A stretch of DNA of 64,000 bases from Liopterus haemorrhoidalis (GCA_963971575.1 OZ020624.1:17515249-17579248), one strand, 5' to 3'; shown: positions 1-9,803, numbered from the stretch's first letter. Program-made: numbers and translations. The notes: generated by a model from the letters alone, not told the origin.

Positions 1-550
1 TTTAAAACAATATTTGTTTTATATATTTTGCTGTTAAGTTAATTATAAGGGAGTTATTTATATTTCAAATATATGGAGTTCGCGCGCTTGTCGTTAGGAA
101 ATTTCCACATTAAACAATATATTGTCCACTGCGATTAAAAGTTTTTTCAGCTCTAAATTCGCTTATTTTTCTCTTATTTCCACATATAATGTATATTCTC
201 TTCTTTCTCACCATCTCTCCTATGATTTGCACAAGTTTTTTGTCCTTACAGTAACTTTTGCACACGTATTCGTCAGTTTTTGAGTACAAAATATCACTTT
301 TTCATTTTTATTACGTCTTTTATTAATATTATACGTCTTAAAATATTTTGAACGCGGTAATACCCTTTTTTTAGCGCATTCAACTTACCTATTTACGTCT
401 TAAAAGCGTCATAAGTTGGTTTTTTGCGCCTTTTAGGTTAACTATTTTTGACCTCTTTTTTCTTAACCCTCTTAACTAACCCATTTCTCTTTTAAACGTC
501 TTAGCTCCACATATATTTTGCTGTTAAGTGAATTATAAGGGAGTTGCTTA
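1..550. repeat. A+T-rich satellite monomer, U1 start
   Basis: Satellite whose monomer (about 650 bp) recurs throughout the window. Landmarks include GGAGTTCGCGCGCTTG, GTTAGGAAATTTCCAC, TTTCCACTTATTATGT-like blocks, CACGTCTTA, TTGAACGCGGTAA and TTTTGCTGTTAAGTGAA. This copy ends at a TTA that was duplicated by the Harbinger insertion that follows. The identical block starts U2 (19405) and U4 (51511). No credible coding sequence: short ORFs occur on both strands. Confidence 0.85.
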
Positions 551-1059
551 GGGTACATTCGATTTGACGCCCCGACCGTTCCGAGCACGTTCTGTACACT
601 CAAACGTGTTCGATTTGACGCTCGGAGTACACTCAATTGCATTCGTTTTGCGATCGAGCGAGCATTTAGAGTGCGCTCTATGTGTTCGAGGTTTCAATGC
701 CGGGTTTACATTGGTAGAGTAAAAGAAGTAACTAGCGCAAGTAACTAGCAACTAGTTACTATCCCTGTGTAAACAGTTGACATTGTGGCTAGTAGAGTAC
801 TAGGTGCCAGTAGTTGGGCTAGGATAGCAGTTAGCTCGTCGACGTATTTACTAGCTACTGTCTTTTCCCCCACTACGCAAAATTGATTCATTTCAAATTG
901 GCGGCAAGCGATAACCTGTCATAACAAATAGAAAAAAACCCATATCAGGTAAGTTACAATTTATTTACATAAATTGCGTAACATTGATTTATTAATTGAT
1001 GATTTTTGAAATCATCTGGGAAATAACTGCCTTTGATACACGAAAAAGATGTTGTAGAC

Positions 1060-1363
1060 CAGTGTTTCTCGACCAAAAACGCACCGTGGACCAGAATAAT
1101 ATATAATTTTCTAACGCGGACTACTAATAATAATTGTTGGTTTATTTTTTGCATGAAAACAAATATATTTAATGTGCTACTATACACATGTATTTTATTT
1201 GTAGAAAATCACAGAAAATAAACAAAATATAAACTATTTACATAAAAAATGTGCAAAATAAATTAAAAATAAAACTGCAAAAAACACATAAAAACTTTCG
1301 CGGACCACTAAAAGTTTTCTGGGGACCACTGGTGGTCCGCGGACCACCTGTTTAGAAATACTG
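1060..1363. mobile_element. hAT-type MITE inside the Harbinger transposase, U1
   Basis: A 304-bp insertion with a perfect 8-bp target duplication TTGTAGAC (1052-1059 and 1364-1371) and hAT-like ends: CAGTGTTTCTCGACC on the left and the complement of CAGTATTTCTAAACA on the right. Subterminal GGACCA/TGGTCC words occur near both ends. Removing it restores continuous homology of the interrupted transposase, which confirms the boundaries. Confidence 0.88.
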
Positions 1364-1684
1364 TTGTAGACTACAATAACTATTTCCTGTGGCTAGGAAA
1401 TAAAGCGTTAATTCCAATTTTATTTTTGCTGGAATCGCATCCCTTATTAGTGTATCAGTTCGTTGTATTAATGGACTAACTAAATTTAATAGCCTATTAA
1501 TATCATCTGGTGTCATTCTTAAACACAGTCTGTACTCTTTTTGATCTTCCACGGCTAATTCACGAAATAGAAGGACTGATGCGCCATGGGTAGTTCTTCT
1601 ATCAATCCATTTTTTAACCCATTTTTGTTTAGGCTTAAATTCTGTACCGAATATTTCAATAAGACAATCAATTATTTCCTCCAC
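1364..1684 (-). pseudogene. Harbinger transposase N-terminal fragment, U1
   Basis: The minus-strand reading frame starts MEEIIDCLIEIFG and shows the conserved N-terminal region of HARBI1/ALP1-like transposases: a W-x-x-R-x-x-x-G stretch, an RMTPDDINRLL segment, and DTLIRDAIPAKIKLELTLYFLATGNSYCSLQ. In family members this precedes the DDE nuclease domain. The frame runs into the hAT MITE after SLQ. The homologous frame resumes below 1060 (FRVSKAVISQM) but meets a stop after about 28 more codons, and no DDE motif follows. A relic, not a functional transposase. Confidence 0.82.
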
Positions 1685-2505
1685 AAGAAATGATGTAATT
1701 CAAAATACCACTTCTTTAATGGCATCACGCCGGCGACGATGTATATCCACATTCATAAACTATTTTTTGCAAAAAGATAATTTCACTGCAAAATCACAGC
1801 GAAGATGTCAAATGTGTTTTGACACTTACTATCCAGAAAATAAGATATGTATGTCAATTGCGTATGAACACCTACTATCCTGAAAATAAGATAGTAGAGT
1901 AGAGCGCGTAGTACTTGCGCTAGTTACTAGCTCTTTTACTCTACCAATGTAAACCCGGCATAAGACCGAGCATATGGAGTATGACGTAAAAAAGTGGGGG
2001 AACGGCGGGAAAGAAATGAAAGTTTAAAATTAAATTATAAATAAAATAAAAATAATAGCCTTAGACAAATAGTAACAATAGACAAATAATATTGTTATTT
2101 GTCTATGGCTACAGAGTACGGCCATTTTATGTATTTGTGACGTTCTGCAAACAGCAAAAAAATTATTAAAATACACCGTTCATAAAATTAAAATGGAAAA
2201 AATTCATTAAATCAATTCATTAATTATTATCTAATTTAAAATTAATATTATTTCTTCAACATTGAAAAAAAAAAAAAAATCAAGAAAAAACCGAGGTACA
2301 ATATAATTTTGATTCATGACTGACTTGAACTAATCTGACAGTAAAAATGCCGCCTAAAATTGTAGGGTTAGATTTTATAAACATTACGTCACAACAACGG
2401 TCACTCCGTGTTCGAGTTGCTGCGCTCCGTTAGTGCTCTATTCATGACGTCACCATCAACTGTTCGCTCAGCGCTCGCTCTACCCTGTACAACTCGAATG
2501 CACCC

Positions 2506-3499
2506 TTATATTTCAAATATTTGGAGTTCACCGGTTTAGCGTTAGGAAATTTCCACTGTAAACAATGTATTGTCCACTGCGATTAAAAGTTTTTTCAGCT
2601 CTAAATTCGCTTATTTTTCTCTTCTTTCCACTTATTATGTATATTCTCTTCTTTCTCACCATCTGTCCTAAGATTTGCATCAGTTTTTTGTCTTTACAGT
2701 CACTTTTGCACACGTATTCGTCAGTTTTTGGGTACAAAGTATCACTTTTTCATTCTTATTACGCCTTTTATTAATATTTCACGTCTTAAAATATTTTGAA
2801 CGCGGTAAAACCCTTTTTTTAGCGCATTCAACTTACCTATTTACGTCTTAAAACCGTCATAAGTTGGTTTTTTGCGTCTTTTAGGTTAACTATTTTTGAC
2901 CTCTTTTTTCTTAACTTTCTTAACTAACCTATTTTTATTTTAAACGTCTTAACTCCACATATATCTTCCTGTTAAGTGAATAATAAGGGAGTTATTTATA
3001 TTACAAATATTTGAAGTTTTCCCGCCATTACTCTACAAATATTACTCGAATCAAAAAAATGTATTTATGTTAAGAATTTGCCTTTTAATTTTAAACAATA
3101 TTTGTTTTATATATTTTGCTGTTTAGTGAATTATAAGAGAGTTAATTATTTTTCAAATATTTGGAGTTCGCGCTCTTGGCGTTAGGAAATTTCCACTGTA
3201 AACAATGTATTGTCCACAGCGGTTAAAAGTTTTTTCAGCTTTAAATTCACTTGTTGTTCCCTTATTTCCACTTATTATGTCTATTCTGTTCTTTCTCACC
3301 GTCTGTCCTATGATTTGCACAAGTTTCTTGTCTTTACAGTCACCTTGCGCACTTATAATAACCAATTTCTCTTTAAAGCGTCTTAACTCCACATATATGT
3401 TGTTGTTAAGTGAATAATAAGGGAATTATTTATATGACAAATATTTGAAGATTTCCCGCCATAACTCTACAAATATTTATCGAATCAAAAACATGTATT
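2506..3499. repeat. Satellite monomers between Harbinger and LTR element, U1
   Basis: One near-complete monomer (TTTGGAGTTCACCGG at about 2520) followed by a shorter one (about 3163 onward). Monomer spacing here is about 640 bp. The second is interrupted at a TATT target by the LTR element. The complete reading frames on both strands of these monomers overlap each other and change freely between monomers, so I do not treat them as genes. Confidence 0.8.
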
Positions 3500-3840
3500 T
3501 GTAACAGATATTGTTGTAAATTTTTAGATGTTGATTAACACACAAGTTTTATACACACACCCAACTTGATAAAACAACAAAAATGTCACAATAAAATATT
3601 TATTTAAACAAACGGTGAATATTGGATATAATTTAGACAAATTTAGACACAATTTGGATACAATTTGGACACCGATACATTTAAATTGTACATTAAATCA
3701 TATAATTTCTAGCACTCGATATTTGACATTTTTCATATATTTACTCACTTGTTTCACTCACTTGTTTTTTCTACCTACTAGATGCATATATATCTAATTG
3801 TTATTATGACAATTCTGTCAGCCAGGGAAGGACTGTTACA
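3500..3840 (-). repeat. 3' LTR of the non-autonomous Gypsy element
   Basis: Bounded by TGTAACAG and CTGTTACA, a perfect 8-bp inverted terminal repeat. It is A+T rich and matches the right LTR base for base as far as I can read. Because the coding strand is minus, this left copy is the 3' LTR. Confidence 0.92.
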
Positions 3841-3852
3841 TGCTCCCCCTAC
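3841..3852 (-). other. Polypurine tract of the non-autonomous Gypsy element
   Basis: On the minus strand GTAGGGGGAGCA abuts the 3' LTR directly. This is the expected place and composition for the plus-strand priming tract. Confidence 0.75.
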
Positions 3853-3891
3853 AGTTCACATAAATCGCCCTCGAATGGGAACTGTGAAATG

Positions 3892-5796
3892 TTACTCAGT
3901 TTCTTTCCTGGGTCGTCCTCTCTTCCTCTTGGGGACAACCGGTTTCTCGGTAGTGGTATCTCCAATAAATGGCGCTATGTCGCTGGTGTTTACTCTAGCG
4001 ACCGGTTCATCTGGTTGCAAGACATGCGCTATTTCGTATGAAGACGGGGATATCGTACGGATTATAATGTAAGGCCCATCTCGTTTTGGCACGAACTTTG
4101 ATGTTATGCCCTTGGCAGCATTGCTTAACACGTGTGTTGTAATCATAACCTTATCTCCAGGTTTATAGATTGGAGCAGGTCGGCGATGTTTGTCAACATA
4201 TTCCTTCTTTTGAAATGTTATTCGATATGGAGGAACGGATATTGGAATCTGGTCCTTTGGCACAACTATGCAGTGTTCGGCATAGGGTGTTTGTTCTCCC
4301 CCTGGTTGAAAGATTGTGTCGTTTGCAACTAACATCTGATCAAGTTGTTCACGCTGAAATGTGTTTTGTATAATGCCTTCTGTTGGGCGTAGTTTAACTG
4401 CAGACACAGAACTATTGCTATCTTTATTGGCACAGTATTCGGCAAACGTATGTTCTACCTCTGGGGCATTTCTAAAACACCAGGTTCTGTTGCCTACGTC
4501 TATGATAATACCCGCCTTGGCAATAAAGTTTGCTCCAAGTAACGTACAGTTGTCACCTGCATCAGGTATCATGATCATCTCGGTTTCTATTCTCCGTTCA
4601 GCTAGAACAACAGAAACCGTTGTCTTTAAGATTCTCTTGGTGACTGGGTAACCATCTGCAAAAGTAATCGTAAGTCTTTCTTCCTTGAAGTCATGTGAAC
4701 TACGCAGCTTATCGTATAGGTTTCGTCCCATGATACTACGACTTGCTCCAGTATCAGCATAAGCCACACCATTCATATTATTAATTTGTATTGACAGCAA
4801 GGGTCGTTGTGCTTCATCAGGTTTATCGATTTCATAATGAAGTCCATAAAAATTAGCTGCAGAGCTAGATTCTGTGGTGTTTTTCATTGGGGTACACTTT
4901 GGGCATTGTGATTTAATAACACCGGGCGTACGACATCCATAGCATGAAAGTTTAGGAGTTACTGTAGAAGCGACTGATTGCGTTTCTTTGGAACTCAGTT
5001 TTTCAAACTTTTTCTTCTTGCAAACAGATTCCTCATGTCCGAAAATTTTGCAGTAATTGCAGCGAGGACGGTTTCGTTTATCCGATTTGTTATTTTCGGC
5101 TTTCACTCTGTCGTCTTGAGATTTAGAATTTCTGACCTCACGCTGCGCGTTCTCTGCATCTTTAGTACGTTGCAACAATGCCTTAAAGGAAGTAATGTCA
5201 CTATACAGAAGTCTTTTCCTGATTTTTCTGTTTAGGAGGCCGTAAACAATGTCCACCTGTGCACATTCCGGCAATGTGTAGGGTAACTGTGCCAGCAACG
5301 CACGAATGTTGCACACGAAAAGTTCTGTGCTTTCACTATCGTGTTGTTCACGAGAAAATATTTCGCGAAACACTAGAGGTGGTGGCAATTTACGCGAAAA
5401 TGCATCACGAAAAGCAGTTACTGCACTGTCCCAGTCTGGAATACCATCTTTTACACCACGCCACCATGTTGCTGCAGTCCCGTTTAGCAACATAGGGATT
5501 CCCCTAAGCGCATTCACATCACTTATAAAGGCGCACTCTTTATACGTGATGATGGCGTCTAGGAACGCATCTACATCCGATGATTTTGCACCGTCAAAAC
5601 GTGTGGAACATTTTGAAAAGTTTCCCGTATTCTGCGGGGCTGGAGATTGCATTTGTTCGTCAGCAGATACTCGCGTTGTTTCTGCAATCCGCGATGTCAA
5701 CTGCGTGATCAACATCTCCAACTGTCTGTTAGTGAGTGTAACGGCAGGTGCTGAATCTGCATCCTCTGAATGTCCAGTATCCTTTTTAGGTGCCAT
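3892..5796 (-). CDS. Gag-protease polyprotein fused in frame to an integrase C-terminal tail (634 aa)
   Basis: Open from ATG to stop across the whole internal region, the longest intact ORF in the window. Residues about 66-220 resemble a Ty3/Gypsy capsid of the kind often annotated in insects as Arc-like (WWRGVK near 111, FRDAFSRKL near 129). A CX2CX4HX4C zinc knuckle lies at 246-259; a second, at 285-298, has Val in place of His. The aspartic protease motif ADTGAS is at 347-352, with the hydrophobic flap/ILG-type region (TLLGANF) near 418. At about 510-532 there is only the leader of RT (PPYRITF). From about 533 the sequence becomes integrase C-terminus (YKPGDKV, then KRDGPYIII at 571-579, a GPY/F-like motif). 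The C-terminus contains KRKRGRPRK (623-631), an AT-hook-like motif. RT, RNase H and the DDE core have been excised without breaking the frame. The start is the first ATG, 134 nt from the 5' LTR. Function inferred: virus-like-particle protein mobilised in trans. Confidence 0.88.
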   Translation of the reverse strand: MAPKKDTGHSEDADSAPAVTLTNRQLEMLITQLTSRIAETTRVSADEQMQSPAPQNTGNFSKCSTRFDGAKSSDVDAFLDAIITYKECAFISDVNALRGIPMLLNGTAATWWRGVKDGIPDWDSAVTAFRDAFSRKLPPPLVFREIFSREQHDSESTELFVCNIRALLAQLPYTLPECAQVDIVYGLLNRKIRKRLLYSDITSFKALLQRTKDAENAQREVRNSKSQDDRVKAENNKSDKRNRPRCNYCKIFGHEESVCKKKKFEKLSSKETQSVASTVTPKLSCYGCRTPGVIKSQCPKCTPMKNTTESSSAANFYGLHYEIDKPDEAQRPLLSIQINNMNGVAYADTGASRSIMGRNLYDKLRSSHDFKEERLTITFADGYPVTKRILKTTVSVVLAERRIETEMIMIPDAGDNCTLLGANFIAKAGIIIDVGNRTWCFRNAPEVEHTFAEYCANKDSNSSVSAVKLRPTEGIIQNTFQREQLDQMLVANDTIFQPGGEQTPYAEHCIVVPKDQIPISVPPYRITFQKKEYVDKHRRPAPIYKPGDKVMITTHVLSNAAKGITSKFVPKRDGPYIIIRTISPSSYEIAHVLQPDEPVARVNTSDIAPFIGDTTTEKPVVPKRKRGRPRKETE

Positions 5797-5910
5797 TGTA
5801 TTTTGTTAGTTAGACGAACACCAAGTATTGCATCGACTCACAAAATTAATTGTCACTTAGTCCTGTTTCAACATCCACACTATTATTTAAATTATTTTTA
5901 AAAACGTCGG

Positions 5911-5928
5911 CCACACGTCAGGACGCCA
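5911..5928 (-). other. Primer-binding site of the non-autonomous Gypsy element
   Basis: Two bases inside the 5' LTR the minus strand reads TGGCGTCCTGACGTGTGG. Starting TGG, complementary to a tRNA CCA end, is the usual LTR-element arrangement. The tRNA is not identified here. Confidence 0.65.
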
Positions 5929-5930
5929 AT

Positions 5931-6271
5931 TGTAACAGATATTGTTGTAAATTTTTAGATGTTGATTAACACACAAGTTTTATACACACACCCAACTTGA
6001 TAAAACAACAAAAATGTCACAATAAAATATTTATTTAAACAAACGGTGAATATTGGATATAATTTAGACAAATTTAGACACAATTTGGATACAATTTGGA
6101 CACCGATACATTTAAATTGTACATTAAATCATATAATTTCTAGCACTCGATATTTGACATTTTTCATATATTTACTCACTTGTTTCACTCACTTGTTTTT
6201 TCTACCTACTAGATGCATATATATCTAATTGTTATTATGACAATTCTGTCAGCCAGGGAAGGACTGTTACA
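5931..6271 (-). repeat. 5' LTR of the non-autonomous Gypsy element
   Basis: Same 341 bp as 3500-3840. The apparent identity of the two LTRs means few or no mutations since integration. Confidence 0.92.
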
Positions 6272-7085
6272 TATTTATATTAATGATTTGGCTTTTAATT
6301 TTAAATAATACTGGTTTTACATGTTTTGTTGTTAAGTGAAATATAAGGGAGTTATTTTTATTTAAAATATTTGGAGTTCGCGCGCTTGGCGTTAGGAAAT
6401 TTCCACTGTAAACAAAGTATTGTCCACAGCGGTTAAAAGTTTTTTCAGCTTTAAATTCACTTGTTGTTCCCTTATTTCCACTTATTATGTCTATTCTGTT
6501 CTTTCTCACCGTCTGTCCTATGATTTGCACAAGTTTTTTGTCTTTACAGTCACTTTTGCGCACGTATTCGTGAAATCTTGAGCACAAAGTATCAATTTTT
6601 GAGCACAAAGTATCACTATTTTATTCTTATTACGTCCTTTTATTAATATTTCACGTCTTAAATTATGTTGAACGCGGTAAAACACTTTTTTTAGCTCTTT
6701 CGTCTTAATTATTTACGTCTTAAAACCGTCATAAATTAGTTTTTTGCGTCTTTTAGGTTAACTATTTTTGACATCTTTTTTTTTAACCCTTTCAACTAAC
6801 CTATTTCTCTTTTAAACTTTATGAATCCACATATGTTTTGCTGTTAAGTGAATAATAAGGGAATTATTTACATTACAAACATTTGAAGTTTTCCCGCCAT
6901 AACTCTACAAATATTTATCGAATCAAAAAAATGTATTTATGTTAGGGATTTACCCTTTAATTTTAAACAATATTTATTTTATGTATTTTGCTGTTATGTG
7001 AATTATAAGGGAGTTATTTATATTTCAAATATTTGGAGTTCGCGCGCTTGGCGTTAGGAAATTTCCACTGTAAACAATGTATTGT
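6272..7085. repeat. Satellite monomers, U1
   Basis: One complete monomer (GGAGTTCGCGCG at about 6374) and the start of the next (about 7037), a period of about 660 bp. The second is interrupted within TGTATTGT by the hAT MITE. Distinguished from the neighbouring monomers by GTGAAATCTTGAGCAC near 6570. Confidence 0.8.
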
Positions 7086-7367
7086 TAGGGTGACCATCCG
7101 TCCCGGTTTTCCGGGATTGTCCCGGTGTCCCGAAAAATGTTCTCGGGACGCCCGATTGTCCCGGTTTTTGAGGTGAGGACTCCTTTTGCTCTTCACTTTG
7201 AATTTGGGGGAGGTGAGGACCTTTTTGTTTTTTTTTTTGCTCTTTTCTTTGAATTTGGGAGGTGAGGACCTTTTTTTTTTGCTCCTCACTTGGATGTGGG
7301 AGGAAACAAAGACCTTCTTTTTTTTCCCTGTGTCCCGGTTTCTCTTCACTGAAATCTGGTCACCCTA
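7086..7367. mobile_element. hAT-type MITE with TAGGGTGACCA ends, U1
   Basis: A 282-bp insertion with an 8-bp target duplication TGTATTGT (7078-7085, 7368-7375) and inverted ends TAGGGTGACCA. Near both ends are GTCCCGG words (for example GTCCCGGTTTTCCGGGA). The centre is built of about 40-bp tandem repeats of a GAATTTGGGAGGTGAGGACC core separated by T runs. Non-coding; the ORFs across it are low-complexity. Confidence 0.88.
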
Positions 7368-7742
7368 TGTATTGTGTCTACTGCGATTCAAAGTTTTTTC
7401 AGCTCTAAATTCGTTTATTGTTCCCTTATTTCCACTTATTACGTCTATTCTCTTCTTTCTCACCATCTGTCCTATGATTTGTACAAGTTTTTTGTCTTTA
7501 CAGTCACCTTCGCACACGTATTCGTCAGTTTTTGAGCACAAAGTATCACTTTTTCATTCTTTTGACGCCTTTTATTATTATTTCACGTCTTAAAATATAT
7601 TGAACGCGGTAAAACTCTTTTTTTAATTCCTTCGACCTACTTATTTACGTCTTAAAACCGTCATAAGCTGGTTTTTTGCGTCCTTTAGGTTAACTATTTT
7701 TGACATCTTTTTACTTAACCCTATTAACTAACCGATTTCTCT
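7368..7742. repeat. Satellite monomer remainder, U1
   Basis: Continues the monomer interrupted by the hAT MITE, ending at AACCGATTTCTCTT where an unrelated spacer begins. Confidence 0.78.
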
Positions 7743-8009
7743 TGATGACTTGATGAAAATTGAGGGGTTATTGTCTGTAGCACTGACCAGTAAGGATTTG
7801 TTTGATATCGTTTTCTTTCGAAACACTGTGTTTATGTTTATTTCAGGCTCGAGTATTCGATATTATTAATTACTTTCTGAGATTTATGTTCAGTAACTGA
7901 TACAATTTTTAATATATAAAACCTTTAATTTAACTATGAAATTAACTATATTGAAAAGAGCACATTATTATACAGAGACGAAACTGAAAATAATATAATA
8001 CTGTAACTG
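7743..8009. other. A+T-rich spacer before the first minisatellite, U1
   Basis: Begins GATGACTTGATGAAAATTG and runs to the first CCATATGGTC word. No ORF, terminal repeat or known family recognised. Repeated almost exactly in U3 (about 38875) and U4 (about 56047), so it belongs to the amplified unit. Confidence 0.5.
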
Positions 8010-8954
8010 TTACCATATGGTCGTTCTACCATTTGGTCATCTAACGATATGTTAAGGTAACCATTTGGTCAGCTAACCACATGGTCAGGTAATTCATACG
8101 TAAGCTAACCTATTGATCATGTATCCATTTAGTCAGGTAACCATTTCGTCAACTAACCATATGGGCAGTTAACCATTTAGTCAGCTAACCACGTGCTTCG
8201 GTAAACATTTCGTCAGCTTATCATATGTTAGGTAACTCAATTTCTTCAGCTAACCATATAATTAGGATACCATTTCATCAACGAAAAATATGAACAACTA
8301 ACCATTTATTCAGCTAACCATATGCTCAGCAAACTATTTGGTCAGCTTACCACATGGTAAGGCAATTCTTTCGTAAGCTAACTATATTGGTCAGTTAACA
8401 TTTTGTCTGCTAACCACATGGTGAGGTAAACATTTAGTTAGCTAACCATATGGTCAGGTAATCATTTGGTCATCAAACCATATGGTCATGTAACCATTTC
8501 GTCAGCTGACCATATGGTCAGAAAACCATTTGGTCTGCTAACCAAATGGTCAAGTAATCATTTGGTCAGGTAACCATTTTGTCAGATAACCATATGGTTA
8601 GGTAACCACTTGGTCAGCTAATCAAACGGTCAGGTAACCATTTCGTCAGCTAACCATATGGTCAGTTAACAATTTTTCCAGCTAACCATATGGTCAGGCA
8701 ACCATTTTGTCAGCTGACCATATGGCCAGGTAATATTTTTGTAAGGTAACCATATAATTCATGTAACCATTTGGTCATCTTAACCTATGCTTGCTCAGCA
8801 AACCATTTTGTCTGCCAACGACATGGTCAGGTAACGATTTGGTCGGAAACACATATGGTCAGGTAACCATTTGGTCAGCTAACCATATGGTTAGGTAACC
8901 ATTTGTTCGGCTAACCATATGATCAGGTAAGATTTTGGTCAGCTAACTATATGT
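8010..8954. repeat. Minisatellite 1: diverged 16-bp words, U1
   Basis: About 945 bp built from alternating 16-bp words approximating GTCAGCTAACCATATG and GTCAGGTAACCATTTG. Each word can pair with neighbours: ACCATATGGT and GGTAACC are palindromic. Length divided by period gives roughly 60 words, many diverged. No flanking target duplication seen. Absent from U2, where a deletion joins satellite directly to Gypsy-2. Confidence 0.9.
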
Positions 8955-9487
8955 TTTCCTATTTCTCTTTAAGCGTCTTAACTCCACATATATTTTGCTG
9001 TTAATTGAATAATAAGGGAGTTATTTATATTTCAAATATTTGGAGTTCGCGCGCTTGGCGTTAGGCAATTTCCACTGTAAATATTGTATTGTCCACTGCG
9101 ATTAAAAGATTTTTTGGCTTTAAATTAACTTAATTGTTCTCTTATTTCCACTTATTATGTCTATTCTTTTCTTTCTCACCATCTGTCCTATGATTTGCAC
9201 AAGTTTTTTGTCTTTACAGTCACTTTCGCACAAGTATTCGTCAGTTTTTGAGCACAAAACATCACATTTTTATTCTTCTTACGTCCTTTTTTTTATTATT
9301 TCACGTCTTAAATTATTTTGAACCTGGTAAAACACTTTTTTTTTACTCTTTCGATTTAATTATTTACGTCTTAAACCGTCATAAGTTAGTTTTTTGCGTC
9401 TCTTAGGTTAACTGTTTTTGCCTTTTTTTTTTTTTTTTAACTCTTTAACTAACCTGTTTCTGTTTTAAACGTTTTGACTCAACATAT
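8955..9487. repeat. Satellite monomer upstream of Gypsy-2, U1
   Basis: A diverged monomer (GGAGTTCGCGCGCTTGG at about 9043, with GGCAATTTCC rather than GGAAATTTCC). It ends in ATAT, the target duplicated by Gypsy-2. Confidence 0.8.
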
Positions 9488-9801
9488 TGTTATTGGTAAG
9501 AATTAATGGGGCCATTAATTGTTGCAGAACGGCCGAGTGTTAGGTAGTTTTTCGAAGAGGGCGCGCTGAGCAATGGCGTGGCGGCAGCACCATACAGGCG
9601 GTCGGTATTGTGTCCCGCGCTTGTATCAGCGTGGGAAGAAGAGAGGAGGTCACATGACCGGACCATTCTATCTGCGGCGTTGAAACGGAATCTCTCGGCG
9701 TGATCGCTTGTATTTTGGTGTTTTTAGTATTATACATTTTTCATGTTTGATTAAATAAATGATATGTTAGATTGAACGCTTGTTATTTTATCGTCCTAAC
9801 A
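9488..9801 (+). repeat. 5' LTR of Gypsy-2, U1
   Basis: Starts TGTTATTGGTAAG and ends CGTCCTAACA. Comparison with the 3' LTR suggests an original TGTTAGG start complementary to the CCTAACA end. It differs from the 3' LTR by about eight substitutions plus changes at the first bases (read by eye). An AATAAA lies near 9754. Confidence 0.85.
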
Positions 9802-9803
9802 AT

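Larger units (their letters stand above)
698..1960 (-). mobile_element. Inner Harbinger-like transposon nested in the outer one, U1
   Basis: Excellent inverted repeats: TGCCGGGTTTACATTGG at the left and its exact complement at the right, continuing through TAGAGTAAAAG and AGTAACTAGCGCAAG. Subterminal ACTAGC/CTAGT words are dense at both ends, as expected for transposase-binding sites. Flanks are CAA and TAA, a one-mismatch match to a 3-bp target duplication. It carries the N-terminal part of a HARBI1-like transposase on the minus strand, broken by a hAT MITE. The DDE catalytic region is absent, so the copy is a deletion derivative. Confidence 0.82.
551..2505. mobile_element. Outer PIF/Harbinger-type DNA transposon (non-autonomous), U1
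   Basis: The ends are imperfect inverted repeats: GGGTACATTCGATTTG on the left and the complement of GGGTGCATTCGAGTTG on the right. TTA is duplicated at 548-550 and 2506-2508, the usual PIF/Harbinger target. Subterminal copies of TTCGATTTGACG follow the left end. The element has no transposase of its own that I can see; its length comes mainly from the nested element at 698-1960. The right part is A+T rich and contains a short palindrome (arms ATAGACAAATAA) near 2085-2115 and an A13 run. Identification rests on TSD and termini only. Confidence 0.8.
3500..6271 (-). mobile_element. Non-autonomous Ty3/Gypsy-type LTR element, minus strand, U1 only
   Basis: Two 341-bp LTRs (3500-3840, 5931-6271) that look identical by eye and begin TGTAACAG and end CTGTTACA. 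TATT is duplicated at 3496-3499 and 6272-6275. The internal region of 2090 bp holds one long ORF, a primer-binding site by the right LTR and a polypurine tract by the left LTR. RT, RNase H and the integrase core are missing, so mobilisation would need enzymes in trans. U2 (about 22898) and U3 (about 37407) carry the empty site, so the insertion is recent relative to the array or was lost elsewhere. Confidence 0.92.

Noticed and set aside
2528..3417. Recurrent 60-115 codon ORFs in satellite monomers on both strands (for example KSDCKDKKL... on minus and MYCPLRLKVF... on plus)
   Set aside because: They overlap on opposite strands, shift starts between monomers and accumulate many amino-acid changes; open by base composition and copied by amplification.
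7014..7349. Lys-rich 111-codon minus-strand ORF across the hAT MITE
   Set aside because: Produced by T-run/GAGGTGAGGACC tandem repeats and repeated in each unit; low complexity.
8010..8954. CRISPR-like array
   Set aside because: The words are contiguous and diverged, with no unique spacers of constant length, and the context is eukaryotic transposon DNA.
9518..9545. Gypsy-2 LTR starting at the internal TGTTAGG (about 9537) because it pairs with CCTAACA
   Set aside because: The ATAT target duplication and the polypurine tract place the start about 50 bp further left, at 9488 and 13897.
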